A stretch of 49,398 nt of DNA from a virus, in the IMG/VR virus record IMGVR_UViG_3300042888_000978, positions 1 to 49,398 of that record; one strand, 5' to 3'. Shown here piece after piece: positions 16,414 through 24,161 of this stretch (its first letter is position 1; every line of letters starts with the position of its first letter). Below the pieces are notes generated by a model that worked only from the letters and a program-made list of their open reading frames with translations, did not search any database and was not told the origin of the DNA. The position numbers and the translations under genes are program-made.

Positions 16414-16876
16414 TAGCTAATACCTGTTTCATTTCAATTTCGGATTGAAACGGACCTTGATACTCATACCTTTGTAATGTTATCAATTTAGGGCAAAAAC
16501 TTTTTACCCATCCTTTATCAAACCGTATCACATAAAAGCCTGCACAGTATAAACTCTTGCTATCGCCGCTTTTTGTAAACAACGGTAACTTTCTTTTTAT
16601 ATCATACATTGCATTGTGCGGCTCGGCACTTGTGGCATAACCGTGAACTTCGTTGGGTAATGCATCGTTGGCTTCTTTAATAATTTTAGCTACAAAGAAA
16701 TTTTTACCAAATTGTCTAGTAAGGCTTTCTTTTGTGTCGTAGATTTTTACACCTAATTCATTGCTCATAACAAATCTATTATCTTCATTTTTTCTTAGAG
16801 TGGCGAACTTTTCACCATCTCGTTCAACAATCCAAAATTTATCTTTAATAATTGGCTTTGCTTGTATATCGGACAT
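16400..16876 (-). CDS. Conserved T4-like phage protein, function unknown
   Basis: A 158-residue protein with a FWIVERDGEKFATLRK opening, a GKNFFVAKIIKEAND helix and a YEYQGPFQSEIEMKQVL end. ATG 16876 is chosen because GGGAGA lies 6 bases before it. A longer in-frame start at ATG 16945, itself behind GAGG, would add 23 residues with three cysteines and overlap the nuclease gene by 26 bases; it cannot be excluded. The fold looks alpha/beta with a repeated basic strand pattern. The role is unknown. Confidence 0.57.
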   Translation of the reverse strand: MSDIQAKPIIKDKFWIVERDGEKFATLRKNEDNRFVMSNELGVKIYDTKESLTRQFGKNFFVAKIIKEANDALPNEVHGYATSAEPHNAMYDIKRKLPLFTKSGDSKSLYCAGFYVIRFDKGWVKSFCPKLITLQRYEYQGPFQSEIEMKQVLANVSK

Positions 16877-16919
16877 GTTATTCTCCCAGCAGTCAACAGT
16901 TTTTGATTGACACGTATCT

Positions 16920-17927
16920 TCATACGGACAAAGTTTTAATTTCATTTGAATACCTCGCATTCAGTGGCTCAGCATATGCCTGTGCCTGATCAGCAATCTT
17001 TTTAAGATCATAAAGATTACAAAATTTCATTAATCTAATTCCAACTTGACTGATATTTTTATTTGCACCTGTTGCTGTAGCAATTGTTTCTGTAATGATG
17101 TTTTTAATTTCTTCGGGCTGTGCAGAGAGATCAATTAAAATACGATTACGTTCGTAATCATCTAACACACGATGTTCTTTACCTTCGTGGTCGGACCAAC
17201 GCTGAAGCATGAGATTGTTCCACGAGTAGCCTTTTGAGTCTCGGTCACCGTAGGCTTCACGGAGACCAACCTTATTCTTTGTGCCTTTTTCCCGTACTCC
17301 CGGATATGCAGAGAATACATTGTCTGAGGTATCGCCTCGCATACACTTCTCAAAGAGTAACCACTGAGGGTCCGGAATGGCTTTTGGCTCTTGAGTCTTT
17401 TTATCAATAACTCTCTTACCTTTTGCATCAAATATACCTTCATGTGTGATAGTAGTTTCCATAACACCGTTAAATTGTTTAACATTGGGTGCAATTAGTT
17501 GTACAAAATCTGTGTCTGTCGAAATGATCACGTGATTGTCGTTTGGATGACTCTGTATCCAGCCAGCAATAAGATCATCTGCTTCTAGGCGTGAATGTTG
17601 TAAGACTGTGCAATTTGTCTTTTCTGTCACAAATTCTTTAAAAGTATCAAAGGCTTCCCAAAACACTTTCTCTTCTTCTGCTTCTCGTTCTGTATGTGCT
17701 GCACGACTAGCAGCTCGTTGTGCTTTGTAAGGCTTGTAATGATCTTTACGCCAACTGCGTCCCTCTAAACAGAATACTACATGACTTCCACTAAAGTCTT
17801 GCCAGGCCTTTTTAATGCTGTTTAGTGTAATGTGAAAAGCCATGCCTAACTTAATGTCAGCATCACCGTTGATAACGTGTCTAGCACGAAAAAAAGTATT
17901 AGCAGTATCAACTAAAATATATGTCAT
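16920..17927 (-). CDS. rnh: RNase H / 5'-3' flap exonuclease (T4 Rnh-like)
   Basis: A 335-residue protein, close to the 305 residues of T4 RNase H. The FEN/5'-nuclease signature acidic motifs are present: LVDTAN with Asp 7; the LEADDLIAGW helix; STDTDFVQL; and the CMRGDTSDN segment that precedes the helix-hairpin-helix region. These residues hold two metal ions. The family removes RNA primers and short flaps from Okazaki fragments during phage replication. Its start overlaps the upstream gene by 4 bases (ATGA). It lies far from the polymerase gene but in the same transcription direction, and so is likely cotranscribed with nucleotide-metabolism genes. Confidence 0.88.
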   Translation of the reverse strand: MTYILVDTANTFFRARHVINGDADIKLGMAFHITLNSIKKAWQDFSGSHVVFCLEGRSWRKDHYKPYKAQRAASRAAHTEREAEEEKVFWEAFDTFKEFVTEKTNCTVLQHSRLEADDLIAGWIQSHPNDNHVIISTDTDFVQLIAPNVKQFNGVMETTITHEGIFDAKGKRVIDKKTQEPKAIPDPQWLLFEKCMRGDTSDNVFSAYPGVREKGTKNKVGLREAYGDRDSKGYSWNNLMLQRWSDHEGKEHRVLDDYERNRILIDLSAQPEEIKNIITETIATATGANKNISQVGIRLMKFCNLYDLKKIADQAQAYAEPLNARYSNEIKTLSV

Positions 17928-18364
17928 AGATTCTTTTTTCTAACAGAGTTGATATCAATAACGCCAGTATTTACAGCGCCACCAAAATCACCATCAACTA
18001 CTACATTAGCACACAGTTCACGGAACCAACGATCCACAATTTCTTCGTCTTTGTCACCGTCAAAACCATATCCCTCTTGCTTTAATTTTAACACAAAAAG
18101 CTCGTTCCAGTCAAGCTCAAAAAAGCCATTACGTATGTTATCTTTGTTGATGTGTGTATTAAGCACCCCTACCCACGGTTCTTTCAATTTGGTTGCTCGA
18201 TCTTTTGGACTTAGTTTGGCAGTTTCTTCTGCTTCTACAGCACGTTCTGCAGATGCAACTGCGTCTTTAGCAATCTTTGTGGATTCTTCAGCCAACTGTA
18301 CTGCTGCTGCTGTTTCGGCCTTGAGTTTATCAATGCCAAATAATTTTTCTACAAATCGTCTCAT
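17924..18364 (-). CDS. Conserved T4-like phage protein with N-terminal coiled coil
   Basis: A 146-residue protein. ATG 18364 overlaps the stop of the QueE-like gene (TGATG). Residues ~10-55 are an Ala/Glu/Lys helix (AETAAAVQLAEESTKIAKDA) likely to form a coiled coil. The rest is a conserved domain (KEPWVGVLNTHI, NGFFELDWNELFV, DRWFRELCANVV) typical of marine T4-like phages. It may be a virion or replication accessory protein; the sequence gives no enzymatic hint. Confidence 0.6.
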   Translation of the reverse strand: MRRFVEKLFGIDKLKAETAAAVQLAEESTKIAKDAVASAERAVEAEETAKLSPKDRATKLKEPWVGVLNTHINKDNIRNGFFELDWNELFVLKLKQEGYGFDGDKDEEIVDRWFRELCANVVVDGDFGGAVNTGVIDINSVRKKNL

Positions 18365-19209
18365 CAAGTACCCCACTCATTTTTAAATAACGGCACTTGT
18401 AATCTATCACTATAACGCCATCCACGTTTCATAGCTGCCAGTGCCACATTCTTTGCGTTGAGTGTATAAACACTTTCCACACCACCAACTGGCATTAGAT
18501 AAACATGCCCGTTAAATCCAGCATTACGGAATGCACCCACAGCACATTCAGCATCTGAAATATCCTGCTCTGTTGCAACAACAAATTTAAGATAAACTGT
18601 TCCTACTTGTTCATACTCACACACAATTTCTGGACAGATAGCTTCCTCCCACTTCTCTCCACTTGCTGGAAGTTTAGCACTTACACTGAATGTAAGTTCT
18701 TTATTATCTGTCCATTCAATTAGATATTCTTTAAATTTAGGATCAAGTTTTTGAGTACCATTTGTTTCAAAAGTAATCTCTTGCAAGTCACGCATCTTAG
18801 GATGATCTAGTAGATCTGGATAAGCACGTTGCCACCCTAACAATGGTTCGCCGCCTGTAATAACTAAGTGTTCGTCAATCCAATGATCCTGCGGAAGCAT
18901 TTCCATAATTCGATCTACAATAGCTTCGCTAGTAAGCATAGGCGACAAATCTTTAAAGCGTGGATCCCAACTAGCATAGCTGTCACAGCCTGTGCTAACA
19001 AGTGGCAAATCTTTATAATCCTTGTAAGGAATATTGTCGTGAGCAAAAGCAATAGTTTCAACTTCTGTACTTATTTCACCCCGCGGCATACCGAAGCCTG
19101 CACATTTAAAGTTACAGCCGAAGGTTCTAAGGAACACACTGGGCACCCCCATATATCTACCCTCGCCCTGTATAGAGTAGAAAAGTTCCGCTATTTTAAT
19201 CTTGCTCAT
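18364..19209 (-). CDS. queE: QueE-like radical SAM enzyme (7-carboxy-7-deazaguanine synthase family)
   Basis: A 281-residue protein. ATG 19209 is chosen because GGGG lies 6 bases before it. It opens with the QueE signature (ELFYSIQGEGRYMG) and has the VITGGEPLL SAM-binding segment and TFETNGT, as in QueE. This enzyme converts 6-carboxytetrahydropterin to 7-carboxy-7-deazaguanine, the precursor of preQ0. The cluster motif is odd: Cys 32 and Cys 36 are followed by Phe at 39 where the third ligand of CxxxCxxC is expected. A later GCDSYASW (Cys 75) may supply it. It lies in the same operon as FolE-, QueD- and DpdA-like genes, which points to 7-deazaguanine made for phage DNA. Confidence 0.82.
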   Translation of the reverse strand: MSKIKIAELFYSIQGEGRYMGVPSVFLRTFGCNFKCAGFGMPRGEISTEVETIAFAHDNIPYKDYKDLPLVSTGCDSYASWDPRFKDLSPMLTSEAIVDRIMEMLPQDHWIDEHLVITGGEPLLGWQRAYPDLLDHPKMRDLQEITFETNGTQKLDPKFKEYLIEWTDNKELTFSVSAKLPASGEKWEEAICPEIVCEYEQVGTVYLKFVVATEQDISDAECAVGAFRNAGFNGHVYLMPVGGVESVYTLNAKNVALAAMKRGWRYSDRLQVPLFKNEWGT

Positions 19210-19663
19210 GCTCAACCCCACTTTTAAATATATTTGACCATTTTTTTAATTTGGCAATTTTGTTACCTGCTGCCGCAAGCACTTCCTCTTTATCTACTAT
19301 ATTATGATCAATACAAAGATCGATCATGGCCTGTAAATCTCCTAGTTCTTCTGCTAGATGTTGTCTGTTAGTAAGTGGCTTACCGGGTTTGACATTATCT
19401 AAACCGAATCGACTTATCTTGCTGATAGCAACAATTACTTCTGCACATTCCTCTTGAGTAATGTCTAGGATTTCTTTTTCTTTATTATTCATATTACTAG
19501 TATACACTCTTTTTGTCAAAGACCAAGAGCCATTTTGATTATCTTTCCAGTCTAATACATCACCTTCTTTCCAACCTGTTTCTTCGATCATATCTTCAGG
19601 GAATGGTAGTATCAAGTCACCGGTTTCGGGATCGTCTTGTAGTTCAATTGTCCAATTTTTCAA
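19196..19663 (-). CDS. AbrB-like / MazG fusion: NTP pyrophosphohydrolase
   Basis: A 155-residue protein. TTG 19663 is preferred because GGAG lies 6 bases before it and it begins the conserved KNWTIEL strand; longer starts would sit deep in the deaminase gene. Residues 1-50 (DPETGDLILPFP, GWKEGDVLDW) resemble a swapped-hairpin AbrB/MazE DNA-binding domain. Residues ~58-150 are a MazG-type domain with metal ligands EEcaE (71-75) and EElgD (105-109), which hydrolyses NTPs to NMPs and may alter ppGpp or dNTP pools. In related phages the two parts are usually separate small proteins. It overlaps both neighbours by 14-20 bases. Confidence 0.72.
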   Translation of the reverse strand: MKNWTIELQDDPETGDLILPFPEDMIEETGWKEGDVLDWKDNQNGSWSLTKRVYTSNMNNKEKEILDITQEECAEVIVAISKISRFGLDNVKPGKPLTNRQHLAEELGDLQAMIDLCIDHNIVDKEEVLAAAGNKIAKLKKWSNIFKSGVEHEQD

Positions 19664-20165
19664 TGCTAACTCCTGATTTTTTAAGGAACTCGATTCCTGC
19701 ATCGTCTCTATAGTTTTCACCGTAGTAGACACCATTTATGCCAGACTGGTATATAAGTTTGGCGCATTCAATACAAGGGGCATGAGTAATAAAAATATCA
19801 GCACCAAGCCCACTTTCATTGGACTTTGCCAATTTTGCAATAGCATTTGATTCAGCATGAAGTACTTCTGGTTTAGTTTTTAAGGCATATCTTCTAGCAT
19901 ATCCTAGATCGGGATCGATATCCTCTTCTTCAAATGGCCATCGATCATAAATCTCTTCGGGGCTTAGCCAACCCCCAGCATCACCGCCCATGTACTCTTT
20001 GTGCTCACAATCATTATTCCAACCTGCCGGCATACCATTGTAGCCAATACTAATAATACGATCATCTTTAACAACAATAGCACCAACGTGCAATCTACGT
20101 GCGTGACTAAGTTCTGCGAATACCTTTGCGGTCTTCATATAAGTTTGTTTGAACTTTTCCTTCAT
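19644..20165 (-). CDS. dCMP deaminase
   Basis: A 173-residue protein, near the usual phage length. Zinc ligands of the cytidine-deaminase fold are visible: HAE at 103-105 (the Glu shuttles the proton) and PCIEC with Cys 131 and 134. The N-terminal SHARRLHVGAI and GYNGMPAGW parts match the dCMP deaminase subfamily. It turns dCMP into dUMP for thymidylate synthesis, supporting phage DNA made at a different base ratio from the host. It lies beside the MazG fusion, so nucleotide-pool genes cluster here. Confidence 0.9.
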   Translation of the reverse strand: MKEKFKQTYMKTAKVFAELSHARRLHVGAIVVKDDRIISIGYNGMPAGWNNDCEHKEYMGGDAGGWLSPEEIYDRWPFEEEDIDPDLGYARRYALKTKPEVLHAESNAIAKLAKSNESGLGADIFITHAPCIECAKLIYQSGINGVYYGENYRDDAGIEFLKKSGVSIEKLDN

Positions 20166-20346
20166 TTTGTTTCTTCCATTCTTGTTGTTTAAGTTCTCGA
20201 CATTGCTTTTTTACTTCTACGGGAATATCAGGATGCCATTCAGCCATACCACAATCGTATACTCTATATTCAGGCATTGGTGTCAGACTGAGTACTACTA
20301 CCCACATTAAAAATCCTATTGCAAATCCCACTAGATATTTTGTCAT
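20107..20346 (-). CDS. Small membrane-anchored phage protein, function unknown
   Basis: A 79-residue protein. Residues 4-22 (YLVGFAIGFLMWVVVLSLT) form one membrane helix. The short outside part holds a YDCGMAEWHPDIPVEVKKQC motif with two cysteines, seen in other marine phages, then a charged tail. It overlaps the deaminase start by 59 bases, unusual for this compact genome, so the end of the frame could be partly dispensable. Probably in the inner membrane with its tail in the periplasm; no role is known. Confidence 0.6.
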   Translation of the reverse strand: MTKYLVGFAIGFLMWVVVLSLTPMPEYRVYDCGMAEWHPDIPVEVKKQCRELKQQEWKKQNEGKVQTNLYEDRKGIRRT

Positions 20347-20537
20347 AGTCTATCACTTAGTAATAGATTACACATTAATACATCTTGTTCTGTTTTAAAG
20401 AAAAATTTCATATAGTCTGCAGAAACTTCTGTGGTATATCTATGTCCCGGCAATCCGAAATGTTCAATTACCATAGCGCAACTTTCGTTCCACCATTTAT
20501 TTTCCTGCGAGTTCCAAGTTAGATTAACGACGTTCAT
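20343..20537 (-). CDS. Small phage protein, function unknown
   Basis: A 64-residue protein starting at ATG 20537 and coupled to the following gene by ATGA. It contains VIEHFGLPGHRYTTEVSADYMKFFF followed by a Cys-containing end; this pattern of a short strand-turn-strand is shared by small proteins in other phages. The start overlaps the upstream gene by 14 bases. No enzymatic features are seen. Confidence 0.5.
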   Translation of the reverse strand: MNVVNLTWNSQENKWWNESCAMVIEHFGLPGHRYTTEVSADYMKFFFKTEQDVLMCNLLLSDRL

Positions 20538-20715
20538 CAACTAATACTTTTCTAAACCTATGTGTAAAACTTTCTTTTAGGCACGAATATTCGAGATTGT
20601 CTCGGAGACGCATATAGTGTACCCAAGTTTGATTTCCTATATCAACTACATAAATTACTCGAAAATATTCTCGAGCCCCTGCTTCCCACACTTCGCCATT
20701 ACTAACTTCTTGCAT
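20524..20715 (-). CDS. Small phage protein, function unknown
   Basis: A 63-residue protein. ATG 20715 is preferred over the upstream one at 20745 because AAAGGG lies 6 bases before it and the overlap with the preceding gene is shorter. It is beta-rich (GEVWEAGAREYFRVIYVVD, then WVHYMRLRDN). No family is known. Confidence 0.5.
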   Translation of the reverse strand: MQEVSNGEVWEAGAREYFRVIYVVDIGNQTWVHYMRLRDNLEYSCLKESFTHRFRKVLVDERR

Positions 20716-21169
20716 TTTTAGCCCTTTCAGATAGATATGTTTCATTATGAATCCACCTGTTATTTACTAAAAATCCCCATTCACGCTTTTGCGGCCCTGG
20801 CATAAACATAGTCCAGGCAGTCACACTAGGATCAAGCTCAATACGATGATAGCTGTTAGCCCTACATACACGAAAATGGCCGGGTCCTCGCCATTTACAT
20901 ATCTCATTAAATTTACGACCCTGTTCGTCAAATTGAGGAATCCATTCATAATATCCACCTTTAAGTATTAGTGTTGCGTATGGCCAAGGATGATCATGAA
21001 CATCATCTGGATCTGATTTAAGAAATTTATGAATAAAAACATTAAACGGAAACCAATCTCTATCTTTTAGAAAAACGTAATATCTTTCAAGATATGGCTG
21101 ATCGTTCACACGATCCATTATGATTCTTTTACGTTCTAATCGTTCTAAAAAATCGAGAAACCATTTCAT
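20702..21169 (-). CDS. Cupin-like phage protein
   Basis: A 155-residue protein. The DPDDVHDHPWPYATLILKGGYYEW block has the strand order and His spacing of a cupin barrel metal site, followed by FRVCRANSYHRIEL with another His as in the second cupin motif. WTMFMPGPQKREWGF ends the barrel. Cupins bind metal and can act as enzymes or binders; no substrate is apparent. Similar proteins occur in many marine T4-like phages. It is joined to the next gene by ATGA. Confidence 0.62.
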   Translation of the reverse strand: MKWFLDFLERLERKRIIMDRVNDQPYLERYYVFLKDRDWFPFNVFIHKFLKSDPDDVHDHPWPYATLILKGGYYEWIPQFDEQGRKFNEICKWRGPGHFRVCRANSYHRIELDPSVTAWTMFMPGPQKREWGFLVNNRWIHNETYLSERAKNARS

Positions 21170-21381
21170 TTACAAGTCTCCAGAAATTCATTTAACCTAT
21201 GGGCAGCCTCGTTAAAATCTACAGCCCAAACCTTTGCTTTAATTTGATTATCAACAATACTCATATCAAACGGAACAACGCCATTAAATCTGAAGTTATC
21301 TGGGACTTCGGTAGTGACAGTAAACTCGTGCAAGTTCTTCGCTCTAAAAATAAGATTAGTTGCCATGTCTACTGAATTCAT
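21166..21381 (-). CDS. Small conserved phage protein, function unknown
   Basis: A 71-residue protein. ATG 21381 is chosen over a GTG at 21390 because AGGTGG lies before it. It has the FRFNGVVPFDMSIVDNQIKAKVWAVDF type of alternating strands, then a final helix with Asn-Glu-Phe-Leu. No family is recognised. It is coupled to the cupin-like gene by ATGA. Confidence 0.52.
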   Translation of the reverse strand: MNSVDMATNLIFRAKNLHEFTVTTEVPDNFRFNGVVPFDMSIVDNQIKAKVWAVDFNEAAHRLNEFLETCK

Positions 21382-21382
21382 A

Positions 21383-21892
21383 TTATCCACCTTGTGTTGA
21401 GTCTTTTGGAAATACTTCGCTGAACGGCCACGATGTATTTGGATCTGGGCGAGATTTAAGTTTTACATTTTCTTCAATAACTGTACCATCATCTTCGCAC
21501 AGGTCAATTTGATACGGTGCAATAATATGTACGGCAGTGTCTTCTTCTGCCCAATCATGCTCGCCGTCAAATAACCAACCTGCTCCACCTTCGTAGTAGA
21601 GTTCTTTTAGTTCTTGCTGTTCTAGTTCACCAATGTCATCACTGAATTCCCACTCAACGCTAACACTGTCATCAAACTCACAGCCCCAACCACAATCGGT
21701 TCGAGCATAGGCAACTGTATCACCTTCCCAGGGAAGATTGCAATCTAAATCACCTTCGACAAAACCTTGACCCCAACGATATGTTTCGTCAATGTTAAAC
21801 CAACTGACGCTATCATCGGGGTTCCTACGATACATTTCTACATGGTAGACAATGCTTTTCTTTTCTAATGGTTTGATTACGTATACAGTCAT
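21383..21892 (-). CDS. Acidic phage protein, function unknown
   Basis: A 169-residue, strongly acidic protein with several Trp and four Cys (ARTDCGWGCEFD contains two). Strands such as YHVEMYRRN and VSVEWEFSDD suggest a beta sandwich. The high negative charge would suit a DNA-mimic or a protein that binds a basic partner, but that is inference only. It starts one base after the preceding small gene's stop (TAATATG). Confidence 0.52.
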   Translation of the reverse strand: MTVYVIKPLEKKSIVYHVEMYRRNPDDSVSWFNIDETYRWGQGFVEGDLDCNLPWEGDTVAYARTDCGWGCEFDDSVSVEWEFSDDIGELEQQELKELYYEGGAGWLFDGEHDWAEEDTAVHIIAPYQIDLCEDDGTVIEENVKLKSRPDPNTSWPFSEVFPKDSTQGG

Positions 21893-21893
21893 A

Positions 21894-22007
21894 TTAGAGT
21901 TCCATAATAAAATATTTCGATGCAGGATATTGCGTCTGCAACCATTCTAACAGGCCTTCTTCAACTGGCAAACGAACGCTGTCAAATTTGTTAGTAATGT
22001 ATCTCAT
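21894..22007 (-). CDS. 37-residue small protein, function unknown
   Basis: A 37-codon frame: starts as ATGA overlapping the FolE stop, ends in a TAA one base before the next start. It reads MRYITNKFDSVRLP, a helical ...GLLEWLQTQY, and a FIMEL end. The exact fit between neighbours, and the pattern of similarly packed genes, argue that it is translated. No family is known. Confidence 0.5.
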   Translation of the reverse strand: MRYITNKFDSVRLPVEEGLLEWLQTQYPASKYFIMEL

Positions 22008-22750
22008 CGCGGTGCAAACTCCTGTTGTAGTTTAATATTGTCAAAGAATTCTTTCTTTGTATGTGGATCATCTTTAAATGAACCTTTCAATACAGTAGTC
22101 TGTGTTAGACTTGAGTGTGCCATGATGCCGCGATTCTCACAACAGCCATGAACTGCCTGCACGTAGACTGCTACGTTTTCTGATTCGGTTGCTTTGCTGA
22201 TTTCGCGGGCGATGTCGTTGCACAATTCTTCTTGTAATGTTCCACGACGAGCACACCACTGTGCTATTCTGGTATACTTTGAGAGACCAATAAGTTTATT
22301 AGCGGCAATGATACCGATGTAGGCAACCCCAGAAACAGGCTGGTGGTGATGAGAACACATACTTCGTAGCTCACTACGTACCACAAGCATACCCTCGTAA
22401 CGGTCGGCGCTGTCATTTGGAAAAGCTGTTGCATCTGGTGCCGGATCATATCTACCTGCCATTACTTCGTTAAAATACATTTTAGCAAGACGTCTTGCGG
22501 TACCTTTACTATTGGGATCGGTTTCGCGATCAATAAGTAATTTATCAAGCACTTGTTCAAATGCAGGTGTTGCTTCGTCAATTAGTTTCTCTAGATCACC
22601 TTGCCAAAGGTATTCACTAATATTGTCACCGGCCCAAAATCTTTTACCATCACGTTTCATTTTAAAGCGAATATGGTCGCCTAGGTAAGCTTCTGAATAT
22701 CCGCCATCGCCTGCCATTGCGTCTAGGCCTGTTTCTGTTTTATCTGTCAA
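22004..22750 (-). CDS. folE: GTP cyclohydrolase I (FolE)
   Basis: A 248-residue protein starting at TTG 22750 behind CGGAG (8 bases). Zinc and catalytic residues of FolE are present: MCSHHHQPV (Cys 132, His 134-136) and HGCCENRG (His 201, Cys 203/204). LIGLSKYTRIAQWCARRG matches the signature that usually reads GLSKLARIV. The enzyme turns GTP into dihydroneopterin triphosphate, first step for both folate and 7-deazaguanine. With QueE-, QueD- and DpdA-like genes in the same operon, deazaguanine synthesis is the more likely use. Confidence 0.88.
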   Translation of the reverse strand: MTDKTETGLDAMAGDGGYSEAYLGDHIRFKMKRDGKRFWAGDNISEYLWQGDLEKLIDEATPAFEQVLDKLLIDRETDPNSKGTARRLAKMYFNEVMAGRYDPAPDATAFPNDSADRYEGMLVVRSELRSMCSHHHQPVSGVAYIGIIAANKLIGLSKYTRIAQWCARRGTLQEELCNDIAREISKATESENVAVYVQAVHGCCENRGIMAHSSLTQTTVLKGSFKDDPHTKKEFFDNIKLQQEFAPR

Positions 22751-22790
22751 TTTATATTCTCCGAGTTAGTGTCGTGGATGACATACATTA

Positions 22791-23891
22791 TTATTTTAAC
22801 ATCTTTAATAGTTGAGTGCAACTAAAAAAGTTTTCTTTCAGTATATCTACTTGTTTATTTAGGCTAGGCAAGAATTTTTCGTAATTATTCATGTATTGAA
22901 TAATCTTATTACAAATATCAGGTCTGTGTGCCTCGTATGCACTATAGCTTTCAGTCCATTCGCTAGGATATTTAAATGTATCTAATGCCATTTCGCTGTA
23001 GCTTAGTCTATCGGGAACCATAGGAATCGCATCTACAATAGCACCTTCATACCAACTGATGCCAAGCGTTTCTTGTAGGTTAGCACTGAATATCAGTTTA
23101 GCTTCTCCTAACAAATTGTGATATTCATTTTTGGTCAACTGTTGATCTTGACAAACAACAAATTCATATTGCGGCAACTGATGTTTTAGATCACGGAAAA
23201 TTTCTACCTGCTTCTCAGGAGCAATTCGATGTGGGAACAAGATAAGATCACGCTTGGGCATACCTTTGTACATTGCTAATGTATCCTGCATATACTCCAT
23301 GGGCCAACCTGTGCGTACAAACTTAGGATACTCGCCTGCAAGTATTTCTTTAAGTTCTTCTTCGTACCAAGGATTTTCTACAGAATGCCCATTGTTCAAC
23401 AGTTCTCTATTAAACATTTCTATATGAAAGTCAGTGGCAAAGTAGTTGTGATCAAAGGCTGAAAAGAATGATTTCTCTGCATTACGCACCCAAGGCTTAT
23501 TACCAACAAGTCTGCCTAGAAAGTCTTGAGGATCATAACTGCCAGCATGCCACAAGCCATGTGTAACAACTGGAATGCCCAGCAGTTCACTCATGTACTT
23601 GAGATTGATGATGCCAGGGTGCCAAGCATCAGTAAATAAGAAGTGATCATTGGCGCGAATGCTTCCGTCGCAAAATAACCGACCCATCTGCTCAACTTGA
23701 CTAGCCTTGTAGATATTAGTGCCGCCAAAGTTGAGAAATGCCCCAGGAGTGGTAGCACTAGGAATATCCGTAGGACCTGATATAATGTTGACATTGTGTC
23801 CTGCCTTTCGTAGGAGGGTAGGTACATGAGTCTTCCATTGACCAGTGTACCTTGTCTCGACTGCTTCTAGATCAACGAGAAAAACTGTCAT
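22791..23891 (-). CDS. Glycosyltransferase (GT-B fold, family-1/4-like) in the modification cluster
   Basis: A 366-residue protein. ATG 23891 is chosen since it begins the conserved VFLVDLEAVETRYTGQW; a longer frame upstream lies inside another gene. A GT-B plan is visible: an N-terminal Rossmann half with TDAWHPGI and a THGLWHAG segment, then LILFPHRIAPEKQVEIF (start of the second Rossmann half) and a FSANLQETLGISWYEGAI nucleotide-sugar site with Glu. The cytosolic enzyme lies between FolE- and QueD-like genes, so it might add sugar to the modified base in phage DNA, as other phages glucosylate their bases. Acceptor and donor are unknown. Confidence 0.66.
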   Translation of the reverse strand: MTVFLVDLEAVETRYTGQWKTHVPTLLRKAGHNVNIISGPTDIPSATTPGAFLNFGGTNIYKASQVEQMGRLFCDGSIRANDHFLFTDAWHPGIINLKYMSELLGIPVVTHGLWHAGSYDPQDFLGRLVGNKPWVRNAEKSFFSAFDHNYFATDFHIEMFNRELLNNGHSVENPWYEEELKEILAGEYPKFVRTGWPMEYMQDTLAMYKGMPKRDLILFPHRIAPEKQVEIFRDLKHQLPQYEFVVCQDQQLTKNEYHNLLGEAKLIFSANLQETLGISWYEGAIVDAIPMVPDRLSYSEMALDTFKYPSEWTESYSAYEAHRPDICNKIIQYMNNYEKFLPSLNKQVDILKENFFSCTQLLKMLK

Positions 23892-24147
23892 TGCGCTGAC
23901 GGAAGTTATTGTTTCCGCTACGATTGTACTCGCCGCGATTGTTAGTGTACTCACCACGTGGACGACGTGGGCGTGTGCTGTAGTAATAATTATTCCAAAT
24001 CTGACTATCTCTATTGTAGAGATTAGCCTCGTTAAAATCACACAGTTCAAAGCGACAGAAGTCTTTAAACTTTTCCAGATCATCAAAGATTTTAACAATG
24101 TCTGGACGATCTTCGAAATACGAAACGTTTTTATAATTCTTAGCCAT
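23872..24147 (-). CDS. Small conserved T4-like phage protein, Arg/Asn-rich tail
   Basis: A 91-residue protein. The first half (NVSYFEDRPDIVKIFDDLEKF, then FCRFELCDFNEANLYNRD) is conserved in marine T4-like phages. The second half is a disordered Arg/Asn/Gly/Tyr stretch (YYSTRPRRPRGEY, then NRSGNNNFRQRN) that could bind nucleic acid. It overlaps the start of the glycosyltransferase by 20 bases. The role is unknown. Confidence 0.6.
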   Translation of the reverse strand: MAKNYKNVSYFEDRPDIVKIFDDLEKFKDFCRFELCDFNEANLYNRDSQIWNNYYYSTRPRRPRGEYTNNRGEYNRSGNNNFRQRNDSFSR

Positions 24148-24161
24148 TTTAGCTTTTCCTA

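Noticed and set aside
23892-24098. Upstream extension of the GT-B glycosyltransferase frame
   Set aside because: It runs through a well-conserved small gene on the same strand in another frame; a conserved start with MTVFLVDLE is present at 23891.
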